Source: Phoenix dactylifera
Taxonomy: Eukaryota > Streptophyta > Magnoliopsida > Arecales > Arecaceae
Direction of reading: 5' to 3'
Assembly: GCF_009389715.1 (NCBI RefSeq)
Contig: NC_052393.1
Span: 6,262,001-6,326,000, forward strand
Length of the DNA: 64,000 nucleotides
Shown here: one piece after another, positions 1 to 11,500 of the stretch
How the letters are laid out: the number at the start of each line of letters is the position of its first letter
How positions within the stretch are numbered: the stretch's first letter is position 1
The notes under the pieces: model-generated
The model's input: only the letters and a program-made list of their open reading frames with translations
The model's database searches: none
Told to the model about the DNA's origin: nothing
Made by a program: the position numbers and the translations under genes

Positions 1-2528
1 TGTTTTAGATATTGGAATAAACTATAAGGTGTGAGGGGCTGCAGAGACATGGGGAGTGGAAAACTCATAACCTGTCTACGTGATCCACATAATACCCCAA
101 TTCGTCTCCTAAAGTGCCCAGGTCTGGTTGCATAGTTGTGCACTCACTACGGACCTTTTATTATACTTGATTTATTATAAGTTTCTTAGATGCCATGCGT
201 GCATTAAATTCTTTGGAGAAATAGATGGTTATATGGTATGGAAATACAAAGTAGCTGTCATATATATGGTTTTAGTATAGGGTATGATGAAAAAGTAGAT
301 TCAGGCAAAGATGACAATCAGAGCAATAATATTGATGGGCATGTGGCCTGACCATTCTCTGGTCCATGTAGCTTCCAGATTCATGGAATTAGTGAATGAA
401 GGTACTGTTAAACATTTCTTTTCCTTTCAATCTAAAGGAACGTTGTTTCTTTCATCTTTATGTCGAGTTTTGATTGGTTCTACCTTTATAGCAGTGTTCA
501 CCTTAATTGAACTTTATTTTTCCATTTAGTGGTGTTTATCCGGGCTGATTCTTCGATGGTGAAATTTGGAATCCAAGTAATTCAGAAGGCATTAGGTAGT
601 GGGCCATAAATCTATCGTCCATGGATAGAACATGTGCTTGATTATGCAGACTCGTTGCCAGAATACTAAAATTTTTGCAATCCATGACCAATATGGGCAA
701 AATAGGATGGGTAGCCAGGCAATCCTAAACAAAAGAGAGATTTTTCTAACTTCATGGGTGAACGGTGGTAAGTGGATAAGAGTAACTAATATGGGCAAAA
801 TAGGATAAGTACACTAGAATTTCTTCTTGCAGATATACTGTTCCCATGAGCCTTAGGCTGGAAGGCTTCATTCGGTTGGGGGTAATTTGGCATGGAAAAA
901 TAAATCTCATGTCAAATTACCATGTTTAGTACAAAAAATGATGAGCAAGATGGTAAAATAAATGATGAATCACACACCTATTTTATTGAGAAAGAAGGTA
1001 AAAGAAATACCACAAAGAGGATGGTATTTTTTTCCGCACTGGATTATTAAGTGGAGATAATCTCAAATTATTATTGCTGGATAGAAATGCCCTTGCTTTT
1101 TTTGTTGAAACCCACGAATGCCCTCTTTTAAGGCCTGTTTGGATGATTGGGCTGAAAATCCTATGAGATTCGTAGGTTGGATCAATACAACTAGCAAAAT
1201 TATAGAATTACATGTTGGATTAGGATTTTCAGCCCGATCATCCAAACAGTCCTTTAATATTGTCAATCCCACAATAATCTCAACTCAAAATATAACACCA
1301 GCTGATTTAATGACTTAATTTTTTTGCAAATTAATCAATTAGCAGTGTGGTTGCTTTTAAATATATTTACTTAATAATAAATATATTATCTAATATATGT
1401 ATAATTAATTTAAAAATATTTATTAACTCATATAAATATTTTCAACATTCGAAATGATCTGTATTTATAGCCTTCATGTAAGTGGGCCATAAATGCCCAA
1501 AAAATGGATTGAAGGAAAAAAGTCATTACTTGAATTTTTAATTCAAGGGCATTGTAGAAAATTTAGAAATATTTTCATATAAGATTACCTCCAAACAAAC
1601 ATAGTAATCTTTTTATGGTGCCATTTTTTGGAGTAATTTTTTCACCAATAAAACATGATAAAATTTATTTTTTCCCACAATCATTTTTCCAAATAAATGA
1701 TTTTTAGGAATTGTCAGATTGCCCGATAATCTAACATACCCCGACCAAATGAACACGGGGATTATGTTTATTCAGCAATCTTAATTATCCAAGTGTTCAT
1801 GATAGATAAACAAAATCAGTTTCCAGTTGGACTTTTCCAAATTCATGAACAAAGTTGATGGATTATGATTTTGTTAGCTGTGCAATTTCAGAGAACATAT
1901 TTACTGAATGCTTTAGGAGCAAAACTCCTGCAAATTAAGTTCAGGTTCAGGTATTATAGTCTTAAGAAATGAATGTCACTTCGGCTGAACTATTCTACTG
2001 CATTGGCATTCAGAAGTGTCAATTTCTAAGTTACCCAAAGTTCAGTTTCTTTTATGTAATATTTTGGTCATAAAGTTCATTTTTTTTTTTTGACATGGCT
2101 CAAAAAATGTTTTGGCAAGTTGTGAAGTTGACTATACTTGGCTGCTACACCAATTTCCACAGCACAGCACATTATTACTGTCCTCAGAATTTTGGGGTTC
2201 AGGTGGAAACTGTAGAAGTACAACGATTCATCCCATCTTTAATTTCATGGAAGCATTCACTACCTATTTGACATATGGAAAATTAGTTATCCGTGCCAAT
2301 AGCTCTTACCTCAGCTGGTTGGCACCCAACTGTAAACAACCACCATATTGCTCAAAAAAGAATATTTATCCATGTTCAACTAAAACCCCATTTTGTATCT
2401 GTACAACTGAAGTGAGATAAAACTAGAGCAGGATTTTATACTCATTATATCTTAAGATGTTAGCATTATTACTGTTATTTATACTTTGTTGTCCAGCAAT
2501 TAGTTGATTCTGATTGGGTTTCGTGCAG
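1..2528. other. Left-edge AT-rich DNA, possible intron or intergenic
   Basis: No recognisable protein is encoded here apart from short open frames that look like chance. If the small exon at 2529 is real, part of this stretch is intron of a gene that begins left of the window. One frame around 338-402 reads smoothly and stops at a GT-containing donor-like site, but I cannot place it in any family. A 121 bp MITE lies at 1132-1252. The rest is AT-rich sequence with no clear structure. Confidence 0.5.
1132..1252. mobile_element. 121 bp MITE with long terminal inverted repeats
   Basis: The ends are inverted copies of one another: GGCCTGTTTGGATGATTGGG at the left faces a near-perfect reverse complement ending in CCAAACAGTCC at the right, so the element is almost wholly a hairpin. 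It is flanked by TTTAA on both sides (1127-1131 and 1253-1257). The GGCCTGTTTGG end and the TAA contained in the flanking repeat resemble PIF/Harbinger (Tourist-like) MITEs, though a 5 bp duplication would be unusual for that family. It has no coding capacity. Confidence 0.75.
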
Positions 2529-2561
2529 GCTTTAGATGGTAAAAAGAAAGGCAAGATTTAG
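2529..2561 (+). CDS. Possible terminal exon of a gene entering from the left
   Basis: A pyrimidine-containing tract ending in GTGCAG at 2523-2528 is followed by ten sense codons reading ALDGKKKGKI and a TAG stop. A transcript-like 3' region follows, with AATAAA about 220 bases downstream. A lysine-rich tail after a good acceptor is typical of a last coding exon, but the piece is too short to name a family, and no upstream exon in this window was identified with confidence. It could be chance. Confidence 0.3.
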   Translation, partial: ALDGKKKGKI

Positions 2562-2781
2562 GCATCATCATCAATTTTGAAAGTTTTGGAGAAGCTCAGT
2601 GATTTTTTATAGATATTTTAATCACAAAGGACATATTTTGTATTGCAATGATGCGTACATGTAAATGAATATTCTCTCATAGTTAGTATTGTATATGAAA
2701 ACAATAATTCCGAGTTCTTCAAAGAACTGTGTATCATGAACATGTATCTTAATAGTGGCAATTGTTCGATCTTTTGTATTC

Positions 2782-2787
2782 AATAAA
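2782..2787 (+). terminator. Candidate polyadenylation signal AATAAA
   Basis: A canonical AATAAA lies about 220 bases past the possible terminal exon at 2529-2561, a normal 3' UTR distance. It is only as good as that exon call. Confidence 0.3.
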
Positions 2788-2809
2788 ATTTATGATCGTC
2801 ATCCTTGAA

Positions 2810-3773
2810 TGGGGCAAACTTTTGGATTGATGAGTTTTAACAATTCCTTAAAATATAGCATGTGATCGAACATCCAGGCCTAGAAGTGGAACCATCCCAT
2901 GCTAATTTATAAACATGAAAAGGTTTTTTGTTTATTTTGGCATTATTTTATGCCTGAATGACCTGCATGGAACGGTTGGCCGTGTCGTTTTAGACAGCTT
3001 TTGTAGGCACCAGTCTCAAATCTCTGTTGGCACGTCTCTTTAGGGACCTACTCTTAGTTTAATGCGATCCATATATATATATATATATATATGTATATGT
3101 ATGTATATTGTAAAAAAAACTGACTCTTAGAACATGTGAGGTGCTACCTCACGGAGGTTTGTGGAAGTAATTCGTAAGGAAACTGACCGAGCCGCGTTGC
3201 CCTACAATAGCTTGCTAGAGAGCTTTGAATTACGCTTTTTCCTGGCAAGAGTTACTGTCTGTGCAGTGTTTACAAGATTCATTCGACAATCCGAAAGTTT
3301 TAAGCAACATTTTCCATCTATAATTGAAGGGAATTATTTTTAACTCTCTCCCCTTATGGGGTACAAAAAGCCTCGTGCCGAGTGATGTCAAGTGATTGAA
3401 ATCTTACCTCTAATAGGAGACTGCCATGGATGAAGAAAACCAAGCGGAATGGAACCCATAAAACACTTAAAAAAGAAAAAAAAGAGTATTAGTGTATATT
3501 CTTTTTCCTTATCTCGAAAGGCGACCGGAGGTTGAGGCTGGTGATAGCGAGCCCGTCCGACTCTCTGGAGACAGCCATATACGCGGCCCAGGGTCACCTG
3601 AGGTAACAGCACTCCCATGGGGGGTGGGGTGGGGGCGCCTGGATATATGAAGGGGCCAACATCCCTAGCTACTCGGTCTCCCTCACTCTCTCAAGCCTCC
3701 TACTGCAAAGAGGAGGAGGAGCACCGTGAACTAAAATCCAGCAGCGTCGCTTCTCCCTCATCTTCTTCTAGTA
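2810..3773. other. Intergenic stretch and 5' flank of the gene at 3774
   Basis: Nothing coding is recognised. There is an (AT)11 microsatellite at 3071-3092. Close to the next gene is a TATA-like TATATG at 3644-3649. It is followed by a pyrimidine-rich leader with ACTCTCTC motifs and GAGGAGGAGGAG, which looks like a plant 5' UTR of about 100 bases ahead of the ATG at 3774. Confidence 0.5.
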
Positions 3774-6116
3774 ATGATGGGTAACAGCACCAACATGGTG
3801 TGGAGCACCGTCAACTTCTGGACTACGCAGATAATTGGTGATACAGAGAGGTACTCTCAGACGTCCCATTCTTAATAGCCGATCATGTCTTGTATCATGT
3901 TGTTTGTAGTGCTGAACCTTAATCTGGTGCAATGTTGATCTTTATGTTTCTCTTTATCTATTAGACTATATGCTAGCAAGGCAAAAAAATTAATCTCTCA
4001 GTGCACCTATAATGTTTATTCTCCCAGTGCACCTATAATGTTTATGTTTGATGAATTAATCCATACTTGACCTTATGCAGTGGTTTTGGGAACCAAGGCT
4101 GTTTCAGAGTTTATAGCACCAGTCTCTTCAGCATGTTAGCTAATGATTCCTCTCGAATTTTTGGAGTAGGAATCGAAATCTTTTCTAGAGTTATAAACTG
4201 TGTCTACCAACTCCAAGATCCTGCGTTCTTTCTTCTGTGCTATTGCTTGTTTGTTTTTTTTTTGTGTGTGTGTTAGCATATTGTATATTTGTCATTGGTA
4301 AGATGCCATTTGAGATAACGCGATTCTTGTAAATTCTATTTATGAGGAATTTTTTGATCATTGATGGCATTATTTGAGTTTCATTTGGTCTTGAAGCAAC
4401 CGAAGCATTTTGGCTTGGTGTTTCAGCAGAGCTCTCAACAGTTTCCTATAGGATCATTTGAGGCTGTGTTGAAAGTTCTCAATTTTTTTTTCTTTGGCGC
4501 ATGCGAGTAATTGTTTATTATATGTCTGTTTATATTGGACAAAGCAAATGTCTAACAAGATGCAGCTAGGAGTTGTCTTCTGGCATGTGGGTAGGATTTT
4601 ATATTTAGTTGATTTATAGCTCACCATTCAGGAGAGGTTCTATGGACTGAGCTAAATTCTGTTTCTTTTTCTTTATGTCGCCTTCTTTCTTTTAGTGCTG
4701 AAGGTAGTGTTTATGCGACCTCATCCATCTTTACATTTTTAACTCAGTAGACAAGCGCACACCTATACTTCGTCCACCTTGTACTAGTTTTCAGAAACTA
4801 TTCATCTATCTCCCCTTTCTTGCATGTAATTTTCTTATAGACTCAGAAGTTTGCTATGGCTGTTCTGTGGCCATTTGATTTTGTATCAAGATATCCCTGA
4901 TTTTTGTGTCAATAAAAATTGCACTCCTGATTATTTATTTACTTATTTATTTTCTGTGAAAATTTCTTCCCTTAAGCTAAGTCTGTCATCATCTAAAAGT
5001 TTCCTCCTAGACTTCAGCACTCATCCCTGGTCTATTTAATTATTCACCCATTTCTCCAATTACTTATTTCTTACTTCTTCTGATTGGGTGCATACTTTTG
5101 TTTATATAGAAGAAGGGATTTCTAGATGTCTAAGAAACATTTGCTGGCGTAATTCTTGATAACCATTGTTGAAAAACGATTGCATTTGGGACATTGAAAA
5201 TCCCACCCAAAATAATAATTTCTAATGATATTTTGTTCCCATTGTCATGAACTTTCCTTATAAATCAGGCTTAGGCTGCAATCGATTCCTTATAAATGGA
5301 ATCGACTATCGGATGTGTGTTCATACGAACAACTGACAGATCCCAAGCAGTAAGCATCACAGTTAAATCTAAATACCTGTATTCCCATTTTGCTTCTGAA
5401 GGAAGTCGGGCATTGCATGCAGTATTGCCACATTGGAAGGAAATATAATCCAGCCCATCTCGAACATGTTAGCCTTTCTATCTTCCTATTTTTACGAAGA
5501 ATGCACTGTGTTATTTCTTGTTATACATAACCTCCTTGTTCCATGTTGATTTTTCGATAGGCCAAAGGACATGGACACTTCGAATTCTCGACGGCTCTGT
5601 CGTTTGCTTCTCAGTATAGTTGCTATTATTGGATTGGCAGCCATTTTGACAATCTCTCTTTTGAACCAGCCACCAAAGAGATCTCAAAGGGTGTGGTTGA
5701 AGAAAGGGGATTCAAATAACGTGTCTCGATTCTTCGATCGCATGGCTTTGCAGTTGAATTCTATAGAGTGGCAGTGCCCCTGCAAAGCAATGGATGTGGT
5801 CGATTACGTTGTGGCCATGAGCTTCAATTGGACAGACTACTTCATGCTGTGTGCTCCAAGCTAGTGCGAATACCTCGAGGCCAATACTGCCAAGTGGGTT
5901 CTCTTTGCTGCTGTTGCTCAGGTTGGTGGCTTTGTTTCAGCCATGTTGTTCGCTCTGCGCACTGTGTGTTGGCCATTGTTCTGTATGCTCGTTGGTTGGC
6001 CTACTTGTTTCGAGACTTGCCTGAATAAAAGAGCAAATGTAAAGAGCCAAGGAAGTGATGAGCATGGAGACATTCTAATGGTTAATTGCAAGGAGAGTGA
6101 GAGTTACTCATGCTGA
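3774..6116 (+). CDS. Unrecognised two-exon membrane protein gene with an in-frame stop
   Basis: Exon 1 is 3774-3850 (MMGNSTNMVWSTVNFWTTQ... ending in GAGAG before GTACTC). Exon 2 is 5561-6116, after the acceptor TTTTCGATAG. The phases agree: exon 1 leaves two bases, and exon 2 supplies the third to make an Arg codon, then PKDMDTSNSRRLCR. A hydrophobic segment (LLLSIVAIIGLAAILTISLL) follows at about residues 40-59. The frame meets TAG at 5862-5864 after CAPS. It then stays open in the same frame for another 83 codons, including a second hydrophobic segment (WVLFAAVAQVGGFVSAMLFA), a Cys/Trp-rich stretch and a hydrophilic tail ending ESESYSC at TGA 6114-6116. With the stop read as an amino acid the protein would be about 207 residues with two membrane spans; with the stop honoured it has 123 residues and one span. 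A TGG-to-TAG change at a former Trp is a simple explanation. I do not recognise the family. It could be a young pseudogene, a truncated allele or a sequence error. Confidence 0.5.
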
Positions 6117-6331
6117 AACCTTGGGAATTCTTGTGCTCTAAAATTATATAGCCGCTATAAAATGATTGAGAAGTTTGCGCTCATGGTCGAATTTGCTACT
6201 CGCTAAATTTCTTCCTATACGTGGACATTTGGTAGGTTTTCTTGTCGATAATATGGACATTTGCGGCTTTGCTGAAATGTAATCAGTTAATGAACGGCGA
6301 CATCCTTCTTCTTTTTTTGGCTTAATTGCAG

Positions 6332-6596
6332 AGATTATCTGAACATGTCATTTGGTCTTCCAAAAACGCTTCAGTTCCGTGGTTACCGAAAAAATTATTG
6401 GAATGATCTTTGGCTTGTATTGGTTAGTAGACCTCGGAGCCAGTTTGGAATTGAACCAGCAGAAGTTTGGTCCGAATGGCTGATGAAAGTTGGAGAAATC
6501 ACAGCTGATGTCTTTATTGCTTCCCGCTCGTTCTTGGCTTGCTTTGCATTTGGGCTCGCAGCTCACATGTTGGGTGAATCATATTTAGGGGTTAAG
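6332..6596 (+). CDS. Possible internal exon of unknown gene
   Basis: An acceptor-like CTTAATTGCAG ends at 6331, and a donor-like AAG followed by GTTAGT ends the stretch at 6596. Between them one frame is open throughout and has protein-like composition (DYLNMSFGLPKTLQFRGY..., then FLACFAFGLAAHMLGESYLG). It lies 216 bases after the stop of the membrane-protein gene on the same strand. It could be a further exon of an alternative transcript or a piece of another gene. I cannot name a family, and no partner exon is evident downstream. Confidence 0.25.
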
Positions 6597-6649
6597 GTTA
6601 GTTTATCTGTTTTTTTCTGAAAAGCTTAATTTGCCCTCTCCCTCACACT

Positions 6650-6676
6650 CACACACACACACACACACACACACAC
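6650..6676. repeat. (CA)n microsatellite
   Basis: About thirteen uninterrupted CA units lie here in a longer CA-rich tract that begins near 6643. Confidence 0.9.
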
Positions 6677-6893
6677 TAGCCCATGTTTTATTGTTTCTGG
6701 ATAATATATACTAAATATTTCGTTATCTTGACTTTGAACATGGATTCTTACAATATGACTCATCCCGTGCAGATGACCATCTTCGGACCCCAAAGACCTT
6801 AAGCCCATTTACTCTGTTTGAACCGGACCGTAGACTTGAGAACTTTATACAAGCCCCAACCTGGCTATGTTATTCTGAGATCGTAGTAGCAAG

Positions 6894-7105
6894 TGTTAGA
6901 ATAATTTTAGGAATCACATAACAACCTTCATGGCTCATAATATTTTTCTTTATCAGTGTGATTCTGTATCAATTTATATTAGTATTTTTTGTTAAAGTAA
7001 TTTTAGGAATCACATGACAACCTATACCATCTATAATATTTTTTATGTATTGAGTCCAGTATGTATAATTTCTAAAATATATCGAACATATTAAAAAAAA
7101 CATAA
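6894..7105 (+). mobile_element. LTR relic, same family as the element at 43098-44480
   Basis: The sequence opens with TGTTAGAATAATTTTAGG followed by AATCACATAACAACCT. This closely matches the start of both LTRs of the element at 43.1-44.5 kb, and the ATTATTTTTCTTTAT-type motifs and the ATCGAACATAT near the end follow in the same order. No internal region, primer-binding site or second LTR is next to it, so it is a worn solo LTR or fragment. Many differences from the other copies suggest an old insertion. The right end is approximate. Confidence 0.7.
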
Positions 7106-7799
7106 AAATAGGCATCTCCTCGCAGCAGTGTGGAACACCTAATGACCCACAACGTTTTTACTTGTTTTCTTCTCCGTCAACGCCAGTATCGTATTTGAAG
7201 GCATAGAATGGGCTTTCATTCAAATATTGTCATTCCTCTACCCATAAAAATGACCCATCCGTCTCTTCCGTTCTGTAGTCCATGCGCCCATCCCTTCCAA
7301 CCAGTCCTAAAAGATTGCTTCCCCAAAAAAACTTCCCTTCCAACCAATTGCTATCATGCACTTGGAGTTATTTATTGTGCATTCAAGAAGCAAGAGAATC
7401 ATTGCAAGACAAATTCCATACCAGACGCAACGTTGTTCCCCTGCCATCATTTTTTCTTCTTTTTTTTTGGTATAGCATCTGGTCTCTGATAGTTAGTGAA
7501 CCATTAATGCACTATTATTGACCATGGACCACATTAATGTCCTATTCTGGGGAATGCTCGAGAGAGGACTAATGAAATCACCATATATTGAGGGTGCGGA
7601 GTAGAAGAATATGACCAGAAAGAACGCGTAGAAGTATAAAGTTGTGCTTCCCCCAGAGCCTCTTCCGGAATGGTTAAAATAATACCACCTGCGACGTTTT
7701 CGATTCATATTCTTCAAGCCTTATTCTGGATATCTTGATTTTTTTCCCTTGCACGCTGAATAGCAATAGCCGCCTCTTTTGTCCACGAGCAATGTACAA

Positions 7800-8231
7800 G
7801 CTTTCTAGATTTATTTATTAAATAAATAAAATTCGAATTTAAATTTTTGACCCATTTAATTTGTTTTGATCTATTTAACAATAAAATTTAAATTTTATTT
7901 AATATATTTAAGATATGTTTAATACATTTAAAACTTAATTAATTTGTTTATATTTTGTTTAATCCGATATGCTTAACTTATTTAATCCGTTTAAAACCAT
8001 TTAATCTATAAAAAAATCATATAATCTATTTAACCCATCAACTTGACTTAACCTATTTAATAAACGAATTATGTAGGTCGGATTTCATTACTTATTTAAT
8101 AAACAAATTAGATTTAAATCTGAATTTTTAACTTATTTAATAAACAGATCAGGTTTAGATTGATGAATTTTTATTCTGATCTGCATCCAATCCGACCAAT
8201 ATCCAACTCAACCCATTCCGAATGCCACCCC
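7800..8231. mobile_element. Worn hAT-like non-autonomous element, right end visible
   Basis: The stretch is built from degenerate TTTAATCCGTTTAA and TTATTTAATAAAC motifs and ends in TGCCACCCCTA at 8221-8231. The same motif types and the same terminus (as TAGGGGTGGCA and its complement) bound the element at 45183-46426, so this looks like another member of that hAT-ended family. The left terminus could not be found, so the start is approximate and no target duplication can be given. Confidence 0.5.
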
Positions 8232-8329
8232 TAGCCCAGCTCAGCTAAGTTCCAACCCTTTGGTGGTATGATCTGACAGAGGTTATGACAGTAGCAGCAC
8301 ATGATAGAGTTGGTAGGATGACGGCACTA

Positions 8330-8500
8330 ATGATTTATATTGGTGGTAGAGACGATAGCGGCACGATGATAGCGGTGGTGGAAATGATTGTGGTAATAAT
8401 GGTGGTGGAGATGATGACAACAATAGTGGTTCCAATGATTGTAGGAGAGGATAATGGCAGCGATGCAAATGATGGAGGCAACAATGAAGGTGGTGCTGGC
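8330..8500. repeat. Degenerate GAT/GGT trinucleotide array
   Basis: The + strand is dominated by GAT, GGT, GGA and AAT triplets (for example GGTGGTGGAGATGATGAC). It gives open frames on both strands that translate into monotonous Val/Met/Asp or Ser/Pro runs, which are a by-product of the repeat and not evidence of a gene. Confidence 0.7.
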
Positions 8501-11500
8501 GATGATAAAAGATATAAATTTCTTATTTTTAAAAATAGTGAAAATAAGATCTTCTTACTTTCACATTTTTCAGAATAATGAAAATAATTTTTGAAAATAA
8601 AAATAAAAATAATAATCTCAGACATATATTTTGTAATGATTTTTTTAATTTTATTTTGAAAAATTAAAAATAAGAAATGAAAATGATACCAAATAAGTTT
8701 AATGTTGTTTTCATTTTCTAGGACCATCTGCCGGTGCAATAGTTGGTGTTCGCCGCATCATGTCTCGGACGTTCAGTCCATCCCCAAGCTTTGTGACCCA
8801 CTTCAAGCAAACTATTCCAGAAGTTCAAGCAACCTAAATTGGATTCCAACTTCAGACTCAATGAGGTCAACATATCAACAGCTATTTCAACCAAAAGAAA
8901 CAGTCTGCTCCCCATGGCCACCAATGTAGGCCACATTCAATGCCGTCATGCTAGCTCTGGACAACCATGGAAGATGCCTTCTAGTTTGCTGATAAAGTCT
9001 CTTAGCAGTTGTGCCACAGTGTAAGTGATAAGGTTCAGGGGAGCTCATGAGTACTAAATAAGGCTATTAGGTGGCCAAGAATTGCCCGCATGCATCATCC
9101 GTACGTGCGTGTGACTACATCGACAAGCATCCACCATTTGCAATGTACTGAATTGGCTCATAAGCCTCAATTGCTTTCTTTACGTTAAAACAAGGCCTTC
9201 GCCAATTTTGATCCATAGACTTACAGCTTGAGTTTCGCACGGAGATCCTATGTGAATATAAAATATTGCAGCATCCTTTTACACCTTATGTACAATCTCT
9301 TGATTAAAGAGGAGATTCTCGGCATGCAAATTTTGTTTAGGACGGAGCCATGGACCGTACTCGACCGTAACGATCCTACTCCATTAGGCTCTCCTTTTGA
9401 AACCCAGATAGAAAACATTATTCTTACGGACATCTGATCCAGGTCCGACTCTGAAAGTCTTTCCACGTTCCAGCTTTCCACGCACTCTTTTATTCTTTCC
9501 ACACCTTGGGTGACTTGAGCCTTAGCTACGAAGCAAGCACCAAAAGCCAAGCTCTTCCAACCACAAGGCATAAAGCCCGTTTTGCTCTGCCAAAGAAACG
9601 CGTTGGAATAGGACTACAAATGATTGCTTGAACACGTGGACCGAACCATGCCCCGGGCAAGTCGATCGAACGCCAAAGTTCACCGAAAGTTTATCCTGGA
9701 GACAAGAATTACCAACCAGCAGCCACATAGGCGAATCTAGAGTGCTTCATATAGATATTGTCCTTTACATCAAAAAAATATAGATATTGGCTTTGGCTGC
9801 ATCTCTATCTATGATCAATATAGAGTGCTTCATACGAACCTTCTCCTGACGTTCCGAACGCTTTGTTTGCAAGTAAACGCTTGGTTTTCTTATAGTGGCA
9901 TCTGTTGCACTCGAATAACTTCTCTCGGCTGAAGTTCTTTGGAAACTTCCTGTGTCTATACATACACATAAATGTCCTTCCTTTGCTCCATTTAACTTCT
10001 TCGTAGTCAAGATTTTATGCAATCGGTAGGCAAGATATCCTAAAAGAAGTCTCCGACTCAAGTCTTGTTTGAAGATATTTCCATAGACTTTCGAAGCCCT
10101 GGGGTTTGACCCAAGTCTCCCAACTTTGTGGCAGCTGTCTGCACCATGGCGAGCAGTGATTGGAAAACTTTTGCACCCCCAACCAACATTATTGATCGAG
10201 GTGGAGTAGCCGAGTAGGTGTGAATCTTATAGAAGACCCCGAGTCATCCCACTCGCAGCTGCAGCAAAAAGAATTTTCTTTTTCTTTTTTATGTCTTGGA
10301 TGCGTTATTTGAGGCTCTTTTAGCACTGCTCTTTCTGGATGATTCCATACACCCCCTTTCTTTTGTTTTTTTTTTCTGTGATTGCTTAATCAGAGGCCTC
10401 CTACCCTTTTCCTTCTCTCATGCCCTTGTTTTCTGAGGGACTTCACAAGGCTAGGGAAAGCAAGCATCCAACAGTACTCCCTTGAGATTAGATTAGTTCA
10501 ACACAAGGTGGGTCCATAAAGTCTCGTTCCTCACGGGAAGAAAACTCGATCCAGCATTTAAATCATCTGATTGTTATATGTTATCAACGAATTGAATTGG
10601 TCATCGAATGGAACTTGTGCCAATCATGTCTTTTTTATCAGATAATTAATTAGAAGCTAGGTGCGAAATGTATATTAATTGATCCTATGAAGGGTCACCC
10701 TAACATAGAAAACTCCAACTAAAATATAAGTTACCAGTCCGTCCTATGTCATTCAACCATTCAAAATAACACAAATAAACAATCGTCAGGATTCAACTAA
10801 TTGAGATGAATTCAAGGCAGATGATTATGATATTAAGCTTATAATAATTGACGGTCTTGCACGTAATCTAATTTCTATATACAACTCCCCTTATTAAAGC
10901 ATCAAAGTCAAAGATAGGTATGTTTTGTTAGAAACGTTACCAGTGTCCATCAAATCAACTAGGCAAAATAAATAGGTCGATGAATACTAGTCTCAAATCA
11001 ACATCATCAGAATGGAAGAAATTAATGTACACAGCCCATCTTGCCCATCCCATTTCATGCTGTTTAATGGATGCCTAGCTAAAGTTGTGGCAATCCATGC
11101 CCTCGCGATTATTTTTCACCAAAGAGGACACACGTGGACAATCTGACACACGTGCGAGCACGGAGTCAACCAGGTCGGCTGGTGGTGGGACCCAGGGCGA
11201 TGGCCGCGGTGGATGGCGCGAAAGCGACGCGTTGGCCGGCTGGCGCTGCTTTCCCGGGTCCTTCCTGGCGTGCCGTGGATGGCGGCTTCCACCGCCCACT
11301 GCCTTGACCTATGGAGCCGCCCCTCCCCCTCCGCTGGTCAACACCCGGACGAAATAATAAGCTCCAATAAAAATTATATATCAAATTAAAAATAAATATT
11401 ATGCGTTTTTTATTTTTATTTTTCCAGATCAATTGGTTTTATACGCATTGGTTATTGAATCGATGCGACCAGACGCAATCAAGAAAGATGGTGGTCTCAT

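Noticed and set aside
8283-8739. Open frames on both strands (up to 134 codons)
   Set aside because: They come from a degenerate GAT/GGT array and AT-rich DNA beside it; the translations are monotonous.
9248-10061. Three - strand frames of 68-107 codons as a small gene
   Set aside because: No shared splice sites or motif; a passing likeness to SAUR or retroelement phrases did not hold.
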